Shown: positions 49,831 to 58,844 of the stretch, piece by piece
Layout: every line of letters starts with the position of its first letter
Numbering within the stretch: position 1 is the first letter of the stretch
NCBI RefSeq assembly: GCF_947492815.1
Contig: NZ_CANLOB010000021.1
Span: 34,135-98,134 of the forward strand
Direction of reading: 5' to 3'
Source of the DNA: an uncultured Dokdonia sp.
GTDB lineage: Bacteria > Bacteroidota > Bacteroidia > Flavobacteriales > Flavobacteriaceae
Length of the DNA: 64,000 nt
Notes under the pieces: generated by a model
What the model saw: the letters and a program-made list of their open reading frames with translations, nothing else
The model's database searches: none
Told to the model about the DNA's origin: nothing
Made by a program: the position numbers and the translations under genes

Positions 49831-49878
49831 AAAAGCTGCTTTAAGATATGTGGCAAGAAAATCTTAAAAGCAGCTTTT
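49831..49878. terminator. bidirectional terminator between C2-like gene and tail tube gene
   Basis: AAAAGCTGCTTTAAGAT-N14-ATCTTAAAAGCAGCTTTT. Confidence 0.8.
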
Positions 49879-50035
49879 AGTAAGTATCCCTACATATATG
49901 ATAGTTCATCTAGACGCTACAAACGTCTTTTGTTTGCTTTGGGCGTTTAGGGTCTTGTGAAGAATCATATAAAAAAGTAACCTCATCTTATAATCTATGT
50001 ATGTGTACACATCATTAGATATTCAAAATTACTTT

Positions 50036-50458
50036 CTAGTTCCACTCTATATGTGAACAAATAAGGTCTAAGGCAACCTCATTCTTTGTAGAATTCTGTT
50101 TCGTTAATAATGAGTTTGTAGTAAACTCACAATTACGAATTACCTGAGTAACAATATCATTATCCTTTAAGTAACTGACTACAATATCAAAAGCTGGAAT
50201 ATTTTGCAATTCTTGATCTTCCGAAAGTACCTGTAAAATTAAATTAATATCATCTCTGTTTAATGTCATCGATGCCTTGGCTTCATAAGCATTACATTTT
50301 GAAAACACTGGAAATCCATCTATTTCATAATGACTTTCCTCTCCTATTGAATCATCGTAGTTTACAGAAGTAATCCCTGTAATGATTTGATCTAACACAC
50401 ATACTTCTATACTAGACCAAGTATATTGTTGTCCGTTTATAAATGGTAATTCGTTCAT
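50036..50458 (-). CDS. contractile tail tube-like protein
   Basis: 140 aa 'ITGITSVNYDDSIGEESHYEIDGFPVFSKCNAYEAKASMTL...' resembling phage tail-tube proteins; immediately follows the sheath-like gene. Confidence 0.6.
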   Translation of the reverse strand: MNELPFINGQQYTWSSIEVCVLDQIITGITSVNYDDSIGEESHYEIDGFPVFSKCNAYEAKASMTLNRDDINLILQVLSEDQELQNIPAFDIVVSYLKDNDIVTQVIRNCEFTTNSLLTKQNSTKNEVALDLICSHIEWN

Positions 50459-50478
50459 GATTATAGTATATTTTATCG

Positions 50479-51684
50479 TTAGTAAGTATGCTGTGGTTCT
50501 AATTTCTTTACCCCAAAAGGGTCTTTAAAACCAAGGTTTATTACAATTTTACGAGCTGTACCTATAGGAGTCACTTCTGCTTTTATTTGAAATACTGAAG
50601 TCTCGACTATATTTTGGGAAGGATCTATAAAAAGATCAAATGTTGAAATCTCTCGATTGAAAACCATTCTTTGTAAAGCTTTATTACAAATAGTCTCAAA
50701 CCCTTTTATAACCGATGGAGCTAGTGAACCAGAAGCATCCAGTAAAATGGAAGAATTCAATTTTGAAAGTAATGCTTTGTGCAACAATCTTGATGCCTTA
50801 TTAATCGTACGATTATTTTCTATGTATGCAACATCAGAAGTTCCCAATGTTGCGGTATGACTATCATTAAAATAGAATCCTGGTAATCCCATGTACTTTC
50901 TTGCAAATACATATCTTCTTTGATTCAGGATCTCAAATTCTGTATGTTTCGTTATTTCCCTACCTCCTATAAGTCCTGCGTTTAAAAACCCTTTTCCCAT
51001 AAGGTTAAACTGTTCTGCCCACACAATATTTTCAGATATTTTTGCTAAAGAAACTGCTCCTAAAGCCATTCCGACAGCAGCTGTATTTGGATACCTTAAT
51101 GCATCATCCTGATCCATCGCAATAATAACAGAAACATTACCTGCATTACAATCTGCTAAATCATCTATGGCGAGTATTCCTTTTGAGCACATATTTGCAA
51201 ACCCTTTCCCTTCTACTAGAACCTCAAAAGGCATATGAGCCGCATACGCTTTATCGGCCTGTAATTGCGCTTCTTGAATAGCCCATTTTGTATCTGCAAA
51301 AGAAGTTGTTCCAGAAAAAATAAGCGCAAGTTGACGTATTTCTCCTCTAGCAGCTTCTTGCATTTTTTTGGCTTGACCGGCTACTTCTTTATAGGAAGCT
51401 CCCTTTGTAGCCATTATATATAAATCACCTAATGGATTCAATCTGAAATAATGCTCTATTTGATAATATGCAGATTGCCCTTCTATGTCATAAGATTCTG
51501 TGATTCCTAATCTTTTTGCATCTTCTAAAGACGTTAAACGAAAAATAGTATCATGTGTTAATCCCTCTGGAGTTATAGCACCGTCAAATAGCAATCCAGA
51601 TATCATATCATGATTTGGGGTTCTTTTACTTAATATATCAGAAAGATCTTCTACTGCGGTGTCATTTAATGTATTCATAATCAA
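50479..51684 (-). CDS. contractile tail sheath-like protein (DUF2586-like)
   Basis: 401 aa 'LSKRTPNHDMISGLLFDGAITPEGLTHDTIFRLTSLEDAKRLGITE...YYQIEHYFRLNPLGDLYIMATKGAS...NAGLIGGREITKHTEFEILNQRRYVFARKYMGLPGFYFNDSHTAT...INKASRLLHKALLSKLNSSI'. Confidence 0.75.
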   Translation of the reverse strand: MIMNTLNDTAVEDLSDILSKRTPNHDMISGLLFDGAITPEGLTHDTIFRLTSLEDAKRLGITESYDIEGQSAYYQIEHYFRLNPLGDLYIMATKGASYKEVAGQAKKMQEAARGEIRQLALIFSGTTSFADTKWAIQEAQLQADKAYAAHMPFEVLVEGKGFANMCSKGILAIDDLADCNAGNVSVIIAMDQDDALRYPNTAAVGMALGAVSLAKISENIVWAEQFNLMGKGFLNAGLIGGREITKHTEFEILNQRRYVFARKYMGLPGFYFNDSHTATLGTSDVAYIENNRTINKASRLLHKALLSKLNSSILLDASGSLAPSVIKGFETICNKALQRMVFNREISTFDLFIDPSQNIVETSVFQIKAEVTPIGTARKIVINLGFKDPFGVKKLEPQHTY

Positions 51685-51924
51685 ATTTTACTATCAATCT
51701 TGTTAGAATTAGGGCATACAAAAGACAGTATCAAGAAGTATACTTCTTCACATATCTTAGTATTCAGAAAATTAAAATGGGATGCTTTTTAAGGAATAAA
51801 AAGCGTTTAAAATTATGCTTGATCGTTGTCTCTAAATAAGAACTGCGCTAATTCTTATAAAACAAACTACTCATTAGTGATTATTTGTATTGTAGCTAAA
51901 TCATCACCAAGTATGCTAAATGTA

Positions 51925-52101
51925 TTATGAAGCCTTAAGTTGTGTACCTTCATTAATGATTGTATAAATAGTACGTTCTGTTACAAATAGTTTTTCAGAA
52001 AGCTCACTTACGATAACCTTCATTTGTTTTTCTTGATTCTCTTGTATATATGCTAATACAAAAGCTCTTCTTTTTTCTAATAATTTATTACTGCGTCTCA
52101 T
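51925..52101 (-). CDS. small helix-turn-helix protein (58 aa, below ORF-track cut-off)
   Basis: Manual translation MRRSNKLLEKRRAFVLAYIQENQEKQMKVIVSELSEKLFVTERTIYTIINEGTQLKAS*. Confidence 0.65.
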   Translation of the reverse strand: MRRSNKLLEKRRAFVLAYIQENQEKQMKVIVSELSEKLFVTERTIYTIINEGTQLKAS

Positions 52102-52124
52102 AGTGTATTATTGTTTTTTAAAAA

Positions 52125-52736
52125 TTAATTATTATTAAATGGTGTTTTGATAATGTCATAGATCTTTTGATCTTCTAAAGAAATAAACGGACCTGAAAAA
52201 CTTTCTACAGGAGTATGATTTTGATTTTCTAAAGCAGCCTCAGCACACAGTAAACCATATGTATTTTTCGTATTTGTTTCCCTTAGTGCTGTCTTATATG
52301 ACAACTCCCAGATAAAATGATTTGTATTTTTCAAACACGCCTCTGTAGGATAAGAATATTGTTTCTCTTTCATTTTAAAGGTGGTATTTACCCCTCCTAT
52401 TTTCTCATTACCTGAAAGGATCGCTTTATCTATACTCTTAGAAAAATCAAATACAGATTCATACTGGTTTTCATTTGCTCCTAAAGCTTCTATTGGCAAT
52501 AGAATATATATACAAAAATCAACGGTTGCTATACGTACTTCTTCTGAAAAGTTTTTCCAATCAACAGATACGTATTTAAATAATAACGTAGGTATTTCAA
52601 CTTGATGCTTAAGTACTTTATCATTATAAAAAGTGATGTTAGGTATAAAACCACTAAAACTCATTTCAGTCTCAATACGCTCCTTTTTATCCAAATAAAA
52701 CTCTTTTAAAATCATTTGTTTGTTTCTATGAATCAA
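52125..52736 (-). CDS. putative tail terminator-like protein (likely ATG start at 52715)
   Basis: 203 aa; position upstream of sheath and tube matches Mu/P2-like terminator-sheath-tube order; family not recognised directly. Confidence 0.4.
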   Translation of the reverse strand: MIHRNKQMILKEFYLDKKERIETEMSFSGFIPNITFYNDKVLKHQVEIPTLLFKYVSVDWKNFSEEVRIATVDFCIYILLPIEALGANENQYESVFDFSKSIDKAILSGNEKIGGVNTTFKMKEKQYSYPTEACLKNTNHFIWELSYKTALRETNTKNTYGLLCAEAALENQNHTPVESFSGPFISLEDQKIYDIIKTPFNNN

Positions 52737-52741
52737 ATATA
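52734..52741 (-). promoter_or_regulatory. putative -7 element for the terminator-sheath-tube transcript
   Basis: Minus-strand TATATTTG (TAnnTTTG), 19 nt before ATG at 52715. Confidence 0.35.
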
Positions 52742-52924
52742 CAACATATGTTTATATATATCGTTGTATTTTTGCAAAAATTTAATCTTTTGATTAAAAT
52801 TTAACATTTCGAAATAAATAAATCTTAAAAACAATCATAAACAGAATAAATTTAATTAATTAATAATTAAATACTTAAAACAAATAAACTACAACACAAA
52901 CATATTACATACATATAATTACAC

Positions 52925-52946
52925 AAAACAAACAAATGTTTGTTTT
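52925..52946. promoter_or_regulatory. operator-like inverted repeat
   Basis: AAAACAAAC-AAAT-GTTTGTTTT perfect 9-bp arms. Confidence 0.35.
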
Positions 52947-53073
52947 GCAACAGAAAAACCTTTATTTGTAGAATTAATATGTAGGAAATAAATTAATCAA
53001 TGGAAAAACCTCTTAGAGAAAGAAGAACAAAACAGTACTCAGAATATGATGAAGTATGTATCATCTAAGACAA

Positions 53074-53265
53074 TTATTCAGTTTTTCGAGCTATCTTAAA
53101 ATGACAATCATCTACTAATTGTTGTAAACTATCTAGTTTATACTTACTGCGTATTTGTTCTTCTAATTGAATCTCTCTTTTAAAATTAGTTTGAGATTGC
53201 TCATTTAAAAATATGAATAGTATTAAACACACTATACAAACAGATTCAATTTTAGAACTACGCAT
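53074..53265 (-). CDS. small N-terminal-TM helical protein, Rz/i-spanin-like
   Basis: MRSSKIESVCIVCLILFIFLNEQSQTNFKREIQLEEQIRSKYKLDSLQQLVDDCHFKIARKTE; next to hydrolase. Confidence 0.45.
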   Translation of the reverse strand: MRSSKIESVCIVCLILFIFLNEQSQTNFKREIQLEEQIRSKYKLDSLQQLVDDCHFKIARKTE

Positions 53266-53275
53266 CTTCTTAACT

Positions 53276-53698
53276 TTAAATAATTACGCGATAGCCCAAA
53301 AGCTTAGATGCAGCATAACTAGAAATATTTACTTGATTATCTTGATTACCTCCTAAGACAAAAATTTCATCCCCTATTCGATTAATAAAAAACCCTACAT
53401 GGCCTTTCCAACTCTTTTTATCTTCTCTCCAAAAAATAACAACATCTCCTAGTTGAGGATCATTAGTTTCCATACCTAAGTCTAACCAGCTTTTTGCATC
53501 TAGCTTACCTGTATATGGCGCATCACTCATCTTAAACACCCAATTAACAAACGCAGAGCTCCAGCCCGTTTCATCTTTTAGTTGCTTTCCTTTATAGCCT
53601 AATTCTTTGAAATACTTAAGTACTTCGGGGTTATTCTTAGTCCCTTTTTTTTCTTGTATGCCATATTGACTAAAGGCATATTTCATGTGTTTCATCAT
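53276..53698 (-). CDS. TIGR02594-like (CHAP/NlpC-P60 type) peptidoglycan hydrolase, endolysin-like
   Basis: 'GWSSAFVNWVFKMSDAPYTGKLDAKSWLDLGMETNDPQLGDVVIFWREDKKSWKGHVGFFI'. Confidence 0.8.
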   Translation of the reverse strand: MMKHMKYAFSQYGIQEKKGTKNNPEVLKYFKELGYKGKQLKDETGWSSAFVNWVFKMSDAPYTGKLDAKSWLDLGMETNDPQLGDVVIFWREDKKSWKGHVGFFINRIGDEIFVLGGNQDNQVNISSYAASKLLGYRVII

Positions 53699-53781
53699 TC
53701 TTTATTGTGTTCTATTGTAATTTCTAATATGAATTAGAGTTTATATATATGCGCCATTTCTTATTCAAATCTAGATGAGTA

Positions 53782-53797
53782 CGCTTTCGCGAAAGCG
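53782..53797. repeat. palindrome copy 9 (intergenic, tail locus)
   Basis: CGCTTTCGCGAAAGCG. Confidence 0.95.
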
Positions 53798-53891
53798 CAC
53801 CCATAACTACAAAACAAGATTTGACTTTAGGTGTATTATTTGCAATTAGAAGAAGTATCCTTATCTAATGAGTAGCATTCATTTTTTAGAT

Positions 53892-56843
53892 TTAGAAAGC
53901 GTTTAGTTTTGTAGTGTTAATAGTAACATTAGCCCCTAACCCTCCATTTGAAAGCATTGTCCCAATTTTAGTGACGTTGATACCGGTACCTGTATCTTTA
54001 AATATATTCTCATCAGGTGTATCAAATATGAATTCAGAATCTTTAATAATGATTTCTTTGTTTGTATTATCGCTATTTGGATTATGCCTTAAGAAATCAT
54101 CATCTGCTTCTATTCTAGAATTATATATCTTAATTTTCGCATTCAATTTTGTACCTGCATATACAGCATAATTACCTGCTGCTTTAGAACTTATCTTACC
54201 ATAAAAAGAGAATATATTTAGAGTATCAAAACTAAAATCGAAAATAATTATGTTTCCTGTATTTCCAGGTCTTGAATGCCCAGTCAGGTCAACATTACCT
54301 CTTAGATTTATGGTTGCAGTTTCTCTAACGACCTTACTATCATCATAAAGACCATACCAGTTTATAGCTCCGCCTTTCATTTTCTTAAATGATAATATCC
54401 TTGCTGTTGGGAAGATTCCTAATGTCCCAATGGTTCCAGAAACAGCCAATGTATCTACGTTATAAAAACCTGTATCTGTTGAATCTGTGAGGTATTGACG
54501 TCTTGAAAATGTAAAGACATTACAAGTCACTTGATAATGCTTAAAGCATCCTCTCACTCTATTTCCTCCTCCATCACCAAATATCATTTCATTTGCATAT
54601 GCGGTACTATTACTATTTGGAACGGCATCAAAAAGGAAATTATTTGAGCCTTCAGAATTACTATTCATAATAATTCTATCTGCAACAATATGACAATTAG
54701 AAAAATTAAAAGTTATAGGGTTTTCATCTCCTGTATTGATATGCCTGAATTCTGAAAGGGGTGCGTGATAATACCAAGTTCCTCCTGTTATTCTCCCTGT
54801 CACATTACTGAAATCTATTGTTATAGCTCTATCAGAATAAAAATAAGTACTTGATGTTGGTGTATCATCTAAAACAATACTACTTAAAAAATAATAAGTA
54901 CTCACTCCTGGTAATGCTTTTGCTTTAGCTGCTGAAAACGTTTTAAATGGTTTATCACTATTAAATAATTGTGCCGTAGCATCATCTCCATTAATGCTAT
55001 CTACATATATCGTATAAGGCGATAATGAAGAAAACTGTACCCTTTTATTAATTGAATCAAAAGAAGCACCTTCAAACTCAATAAACGCATCTACTGCAAA
55101 TTGAGCAACGCCATTTTCGTCTCTCACTTCTATTTCGCTTAAACCACCACCAGGTATGCTAGCCTCTGCAAAATCTCTAAAATCTTGAATTAATGTATCA
55201 TTAGCATTGTTAGAGAGTGTTGTTGCGTTTGTACTAAAACCTCCTACATCTATCGTAATACCAGAACCTGTAGAATTAATTAAATTGGTAGGGTTCTTTT
55301 GACGAATCGTCGTATTGTCTATTCTAACCCTTCCCGTGCCTGCTTTAGACATTAAATATGAATCGGTTACAATGCTACAATTTCTATAATTTAAATTACC
55401 TGTATTTACAGCAAGTATCCCTGTAGAATCAGCTACAGTAAGGTTTACAAAATCTATAGCGCCATTTGTAGAAACTCCTGTGAAATTAAGTAGTTTTACA
55501 TGTCCTGTAAATGTTACCTGTGTTACCGTCTGAACTAACAAAACGGTAGCTTCTAGCGTATTTAAAAACTCCACAGTGATTGGTGAATTTGAATAATGGA
55601 ACCTCAGATTTCCTGAGACTCTTTCAAAAGCTATTTTACCTGATCTTACAATAGTTACTAGACGTACATCACCTGTGATAAGTTGATTTGTAGTCACTTC
55701 AAATCCTAAACTATCAATAGATTGTAATAAAGCGCCGTTTGCTCCATACCCAGTAGCATCAATCAATTCAAAGTTTAATCGTCTTGTCCTACAAGATCCC
55801 ATATGCATATTCATAATAAGACGATTGATCTTCTCTACATAATAGGTACGTCCAAAATATCTAGAGTTCCCTCCAGGCGAACTTATATTGATCTCATTTA
55901 CATTAAAATAGCATATTAAATCTTCTGTGTTTAATGAAGAGAACCCGGTTGTTTTATTATCTATAAGACGTCCATTAGGTATATTAAAATACCATCGTAT
56001 AGTACGACTCCCATTATTGGTATAAAATAAATTTCCTGAATTCGTATTATTTGTAAAACTGATATTTACGTATAAGTTAGATCTAAATTCTACATTTAAA
56101 AATGGAACTCTTTCATTTATAAAATGAGTTGTTTGGTTTACTAATATGATCACTATATATTCTTGATCTAAATCAATAGTCTTATCATAATTAACAAACA
56201 CACCATCAATAGTTTTATAAGGTTTTGATGGATTGTTAATTCCCCCTGTGGTATCATCTCCTACAACACTATGCACATAATAATAAGTAGTTGCATCATC
56301 AATAAACTTGATTCTATTATTAGTGGGATCAAAAGAGACACCTTCGAGCTCTACATATTCATCTGAAGTGAATTGTACAACGCCATTTTCGTCTCTAATT
56401 TCTAAACCATTTAAAGCAGCTTTAGTTACATCGGTCGTTGCTAGTTTTGTATCTATTGTTTCTTGTAGATTTTCTACTTCGCTTATTTGATGAACAGCTG
56501 GATGTACATAGTTTTCTAGTTGTTCTAATTTCGATTTTAAAGATGTTGTAAAATCTTCTGTAGAAAGTTGTTTATTAGTTACTTTATCTACTTTACCATC
56601 TAGCGCATTCTGAAGGTCTGTCAGAACACTATTGGAAACTCCATCAGAAGATTGTGTGATTATTTGTTCTGTACCATCAGAAAGAGCAAAAACAAAATCT
56701 CCATCTGCATTTGTAGAAATATCTTTAATAGCAACTCCATCGTCTTTATGTAAAAAGCTATCTATAAGGTCTTCAAATTCTCTTTGAGTTGGTCTATCTC
56801 CTTTTTCAAAATAAGATTTAAGTATTTCTATACTTTTTTTCAT
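53892..56843 (-). CDS. tail fibre/spike-like protein with duplicated parallel beta-helix module
   Basis: N-term 'LKSYFEKGDRPTQREFEDLIDSFLHKDD', 'LENYVHP'; two 'E(I/V)RDENGVxQF...EGxSFD...GDDxT...NxxKPxKT' modules. Confidence 0.75.
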   Translation of the reverse strand: MKKSIEILKSYFEKGDRPTQREFEDLIDSFLHKDDGVAIKDISTNADGDFVFALSDGTEQIITQSSDGVSNSVLTDLQNALDGKVDKVTNKQLSTEDFTTSLKSKLEQLENYVHPAVHQISEVENLQETIDTKLATTDVTKAALNGLEIRDENGVVQFTSDEYVELEGVSFDPTNNRIKFIDDATTYYYVHSVVGDDTTGGINNPSKPYKTIDGVFVNYDKTIDLDQEYIVIILVNQTTHFINERVPFLNVEFRSNLYVNISFTNNTNSGNLFYTNNGSRTIRWYFNIPNGRLIDNKTTGFSSLNTEDLICYFNVNEINISSPGGNSRYFGRTYYVEKINRLIMNMHMGSCRTRRLNFELIDATGYGANGALLQSIDSLGFEVTTNQLITGDVRLVTIVRSGKIAFERVSGNLRFHYSNSPITVEFLNTLEATVLLVQTVTQVTFTGHVKLLNFTGVSTNGAIDFVNLTVADSTGILAVNTGNLNYRNCSIVTDSYLMSKAGTGRVRIDNTTIRQKNPTNLINSTGSGITIDVGGFSTNATTLSNNANDTLIQDFRDFAEASIPGGGLSEIEVRDENGVAQFAVDAFIEFEGASFDSINKRVQFSSLSPYTIYVDSINGDDATAQLFNSDKPFKTFSAAKAKALPGVSTYYFLSSIVLDDTPTSSTYFYSDRAITIDFSNVTGRITGGTWYYHAPLSEFRHINTGDENPITFNFSNCHIVADRIIMNSNSEGSNNFLFDAVPNSNSTAYANEMIFGDGGGNRVRGCFKHYQVTCNVFTFSRRQYLTDSTDTGFYNVDTLAVSGTIGTLGIFPTARILSFKKMKGGAINWYGLYDDSKVVRETATINLRGNVDLTGHSRPGNTGNIIIFDFSFDTLNIFSFYGKISSKAAGNYAVYAGTKLNAKIKIYNSRIEADDDFLRHNPNSDNTNKEIIIKDSEFIFDTPDENIFKDTGTGINVTKIGTMLSNGGLGANVTINTTKLNAF

Positions 56844-56878
56844 AGTCTATTTTTTTGTCAAGCAGCAATATGCTACTA

Positions 56879-57346
56879 CTACATTCTATTATTTTTTTCA
56901 TCTATTGTATCTAGGAATCTTTTAAAAAGCTTTATTAATGAAGATCTTACAGTTTTTAAAAGCTTTGTAAGAGCGTCAAAATTTTTCACTTCTTTTTTTG
57001 TCCTAATTGCAATCACATTACTGAATATGGAAATCCCATCACTCACAATAAGAAGATCCATAACAAGAGTTACAAACCAATTAAAATCGTAATTAAGTCC
57101 TTTACCCATAAGTGCTAAAGACATTGGGATAAGCAGTACAGCTATCTTTGATACAAGTCCCAGTATTAATTTTTTAAAAGAAAAAGCTTCTTCTAACATA
57201 AATACTTTAACAACTCCTAAAAATGTATCTATTAGGATAAGACAGAATAATACTTTTAACAATTCAACGTCTATATCTATGTATACAAAGAAGGAATAAA
57301 TGAGAATTTTTAATTCATTCGGGCATTCTAATATTTTTTCGTACAT
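56879..57346 (-). CDS. holin (phage_holin_4-like)
   Basis: 155 aa 'VLFCLILIDTFLGVVKVFMLEEAFSFKKLILGLVSKIAVLLIPMSLALMG...VMDLLIVSDGISIFSNVIAI'. Confidence 0.75.
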   Translation of the reverse strand: MYEKILECPNELKILIYSFFVYIDIDVELLKVLFCLILIDTFLGVVKVFMLEEAFSFKKLILGLVSKIAVLLIPMSLALMGKGLNYDFNWFVTLVMDLLIVSDGISIFSNVIAIRTKKEVKNFDALTKLLKTVRSSLIKLFKRFLDTIDEKNNRM

Positions 57347-57357
57347 CCGGATTCCAA

Positions 57358-57825
57358 TTATTTATCTTCAACAATAGATTTCTTTGCATGATCAAAATCA
57401 AAGACGCTTAAAAGATTTGAAAATCTTTTACCAAAAGAAGTCAAGGTTTCATCTCTTTCATTTTCGCCAAGATTATCACTAATAGTCTCTTGAACAACAC
57501 CAAACCTATGCGTAGATGCATCGGTTATAAAGTTGTCATTTAAAAGCTCTCCAACTACAATATTCCCTGTAACATCTATACTGAGACTTACTTGTCGTAA
57601 ATAACTTTTAAATGATTTCCACTTTGCTACTCTATACAAAAACCCAAGAGGGTAAATTCCTATAGCACTAATAATAGCAAAGAAGAAAAGAATCCATTCT
57701 CCATAATACTTTTTTGAGATTAATAAAAATGGGGTTAATCCCAAAATCACAGGGATCATAAAGCTTACAGTAATGACAAGCCATAGCAATGCCATTGTTG
57801 TAAATAAAACTTTTACAGTTTTCAT
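57358..57825 (-). CDS. small membrane protein in tail locus
   Basis: 155 aa with two N-terminal TM segments. Confidence 0.55.
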   Translation of the reverse strand: MKTVKVLFTTMALLWLVITVSFMIPVILGLTPFLLISKKYYGEWILFFFAIISAIGIYPLGFLYRVAKWKSFKSYLRQVSLSIDVTGNIVVGELLNDNFITDASTHRFGVVQETISDNLGENERDETLTSFGKRFSNLLSVFDFDHAKKSIVEDK

Positions 57826-57960
57826 AACATTTTTTTAAGGGTTAAAATCTGATTTGGGGAGTTTGAATATCAGTTTTATACATGTAAAGTCAACACAACT
57901 ATTCAAGCATAAATATGTTAACAATCCTGTATATAGTGCGCCACTAAAGAGTGTTTGTTT

Positions 57961-58842
57961 TTAGCGTACGTTTCCTTTTAATTTTTCTATAAAATAATGA
58001 CGTATGGTATTACCCTGCATATCATTCAATTCAAGTGCATTTATATATGATTGAAATATCATAGCTTCTTCTTCTGTTTTACCAGAAGCTACTAATTGCT
58101 CCTTTGTAGGCACAAATGCACTAAGCCAAGGCAATGAAGATTCCGTTTCTATGAGTTCATAAAGATCAGTTGTGGCATATGATTTATACTCTGTAAAATC
58201 TGTAGAAAATTCTCTAGAAAGCTTTCTTAATTCATCATATGCTTTCTTTTTTGCCGTTGAATTTTCATCATCTACCAGAATTCCTAGAATCACTAAAATT
58301 GCTCCTACTTTTTCTGACAATACACGCGTAATATTTGTTCTCCTTTTAAGACCTACTTCTAAAATCTGTCTATTGGTCTCATAAACTTTATATCGCACTT
58401 TCGCATTTTCTTCCCTAGTATCTAACACACCATTTTCAAAATAATACTGCCATTTCTTTTCACGTGAGTACATACCACGTTCTGCTGGGGGAAAATTAAG
58501 ATCTGTATTTCTATACTCATATTTTTCAGAAACCATAACAACAGGTCGTTTCTCTTCCCCATCTTTATAGGAGTAAATGGTTTCTTTTACCAAACCATCA
58601 TTTGTTAGCATAACATCTTCTATAAGTCTAACGCCTGATTGTAATTCTGTTACATAATTTATAGCCGTAATTTCTTTATCATACTGAGAAGGCACTACTA
58701 ATGTTTTTAACAAATGTTTTGGGTCTGGGTTTTCATATACTGCTACTTCTTCCCAAGCCAATCCTAAGTGTCCATTTTCGGGTTGAAAATCTAATTGTGC
58801 TCTTACGTTACTATTGGTGTCTTTTCCTATCCAAATACTCAT
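57961..58842 (-). CDS. uncharacterised tail-locus protein
   Basis: 293 aa, stop of 445-aa fibre gene abuts its start region (58845/58842). Confidence 0.6.
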   Translation of the reverse strand: MSIWIGKDTNSNVRAQLDFQPENGHLGLAWEEVAVYENPDPKHLLKTLVVPSQYDKEITAINYVTELQSGVRLIEDVMLTNDGLVKETIYSYKDGEEKRPVVMVSEKYEYRNTDLNFPPAERGMYSREKKWQYYFENGVLDTREENAKVRYKVYETNRQILEVGLKRRTNITRVLSEKVGAILVILGILVDDENSTAKKKAYDELRKLSREFSTDFTEYKSYATTDLYELIETESSLPWLSAFVPTKEQLVASGKTEEEAMIFQSYINALELNDMQGNTIRHYFIEKLKGNVR

Positions 58843-58844
58843 GG

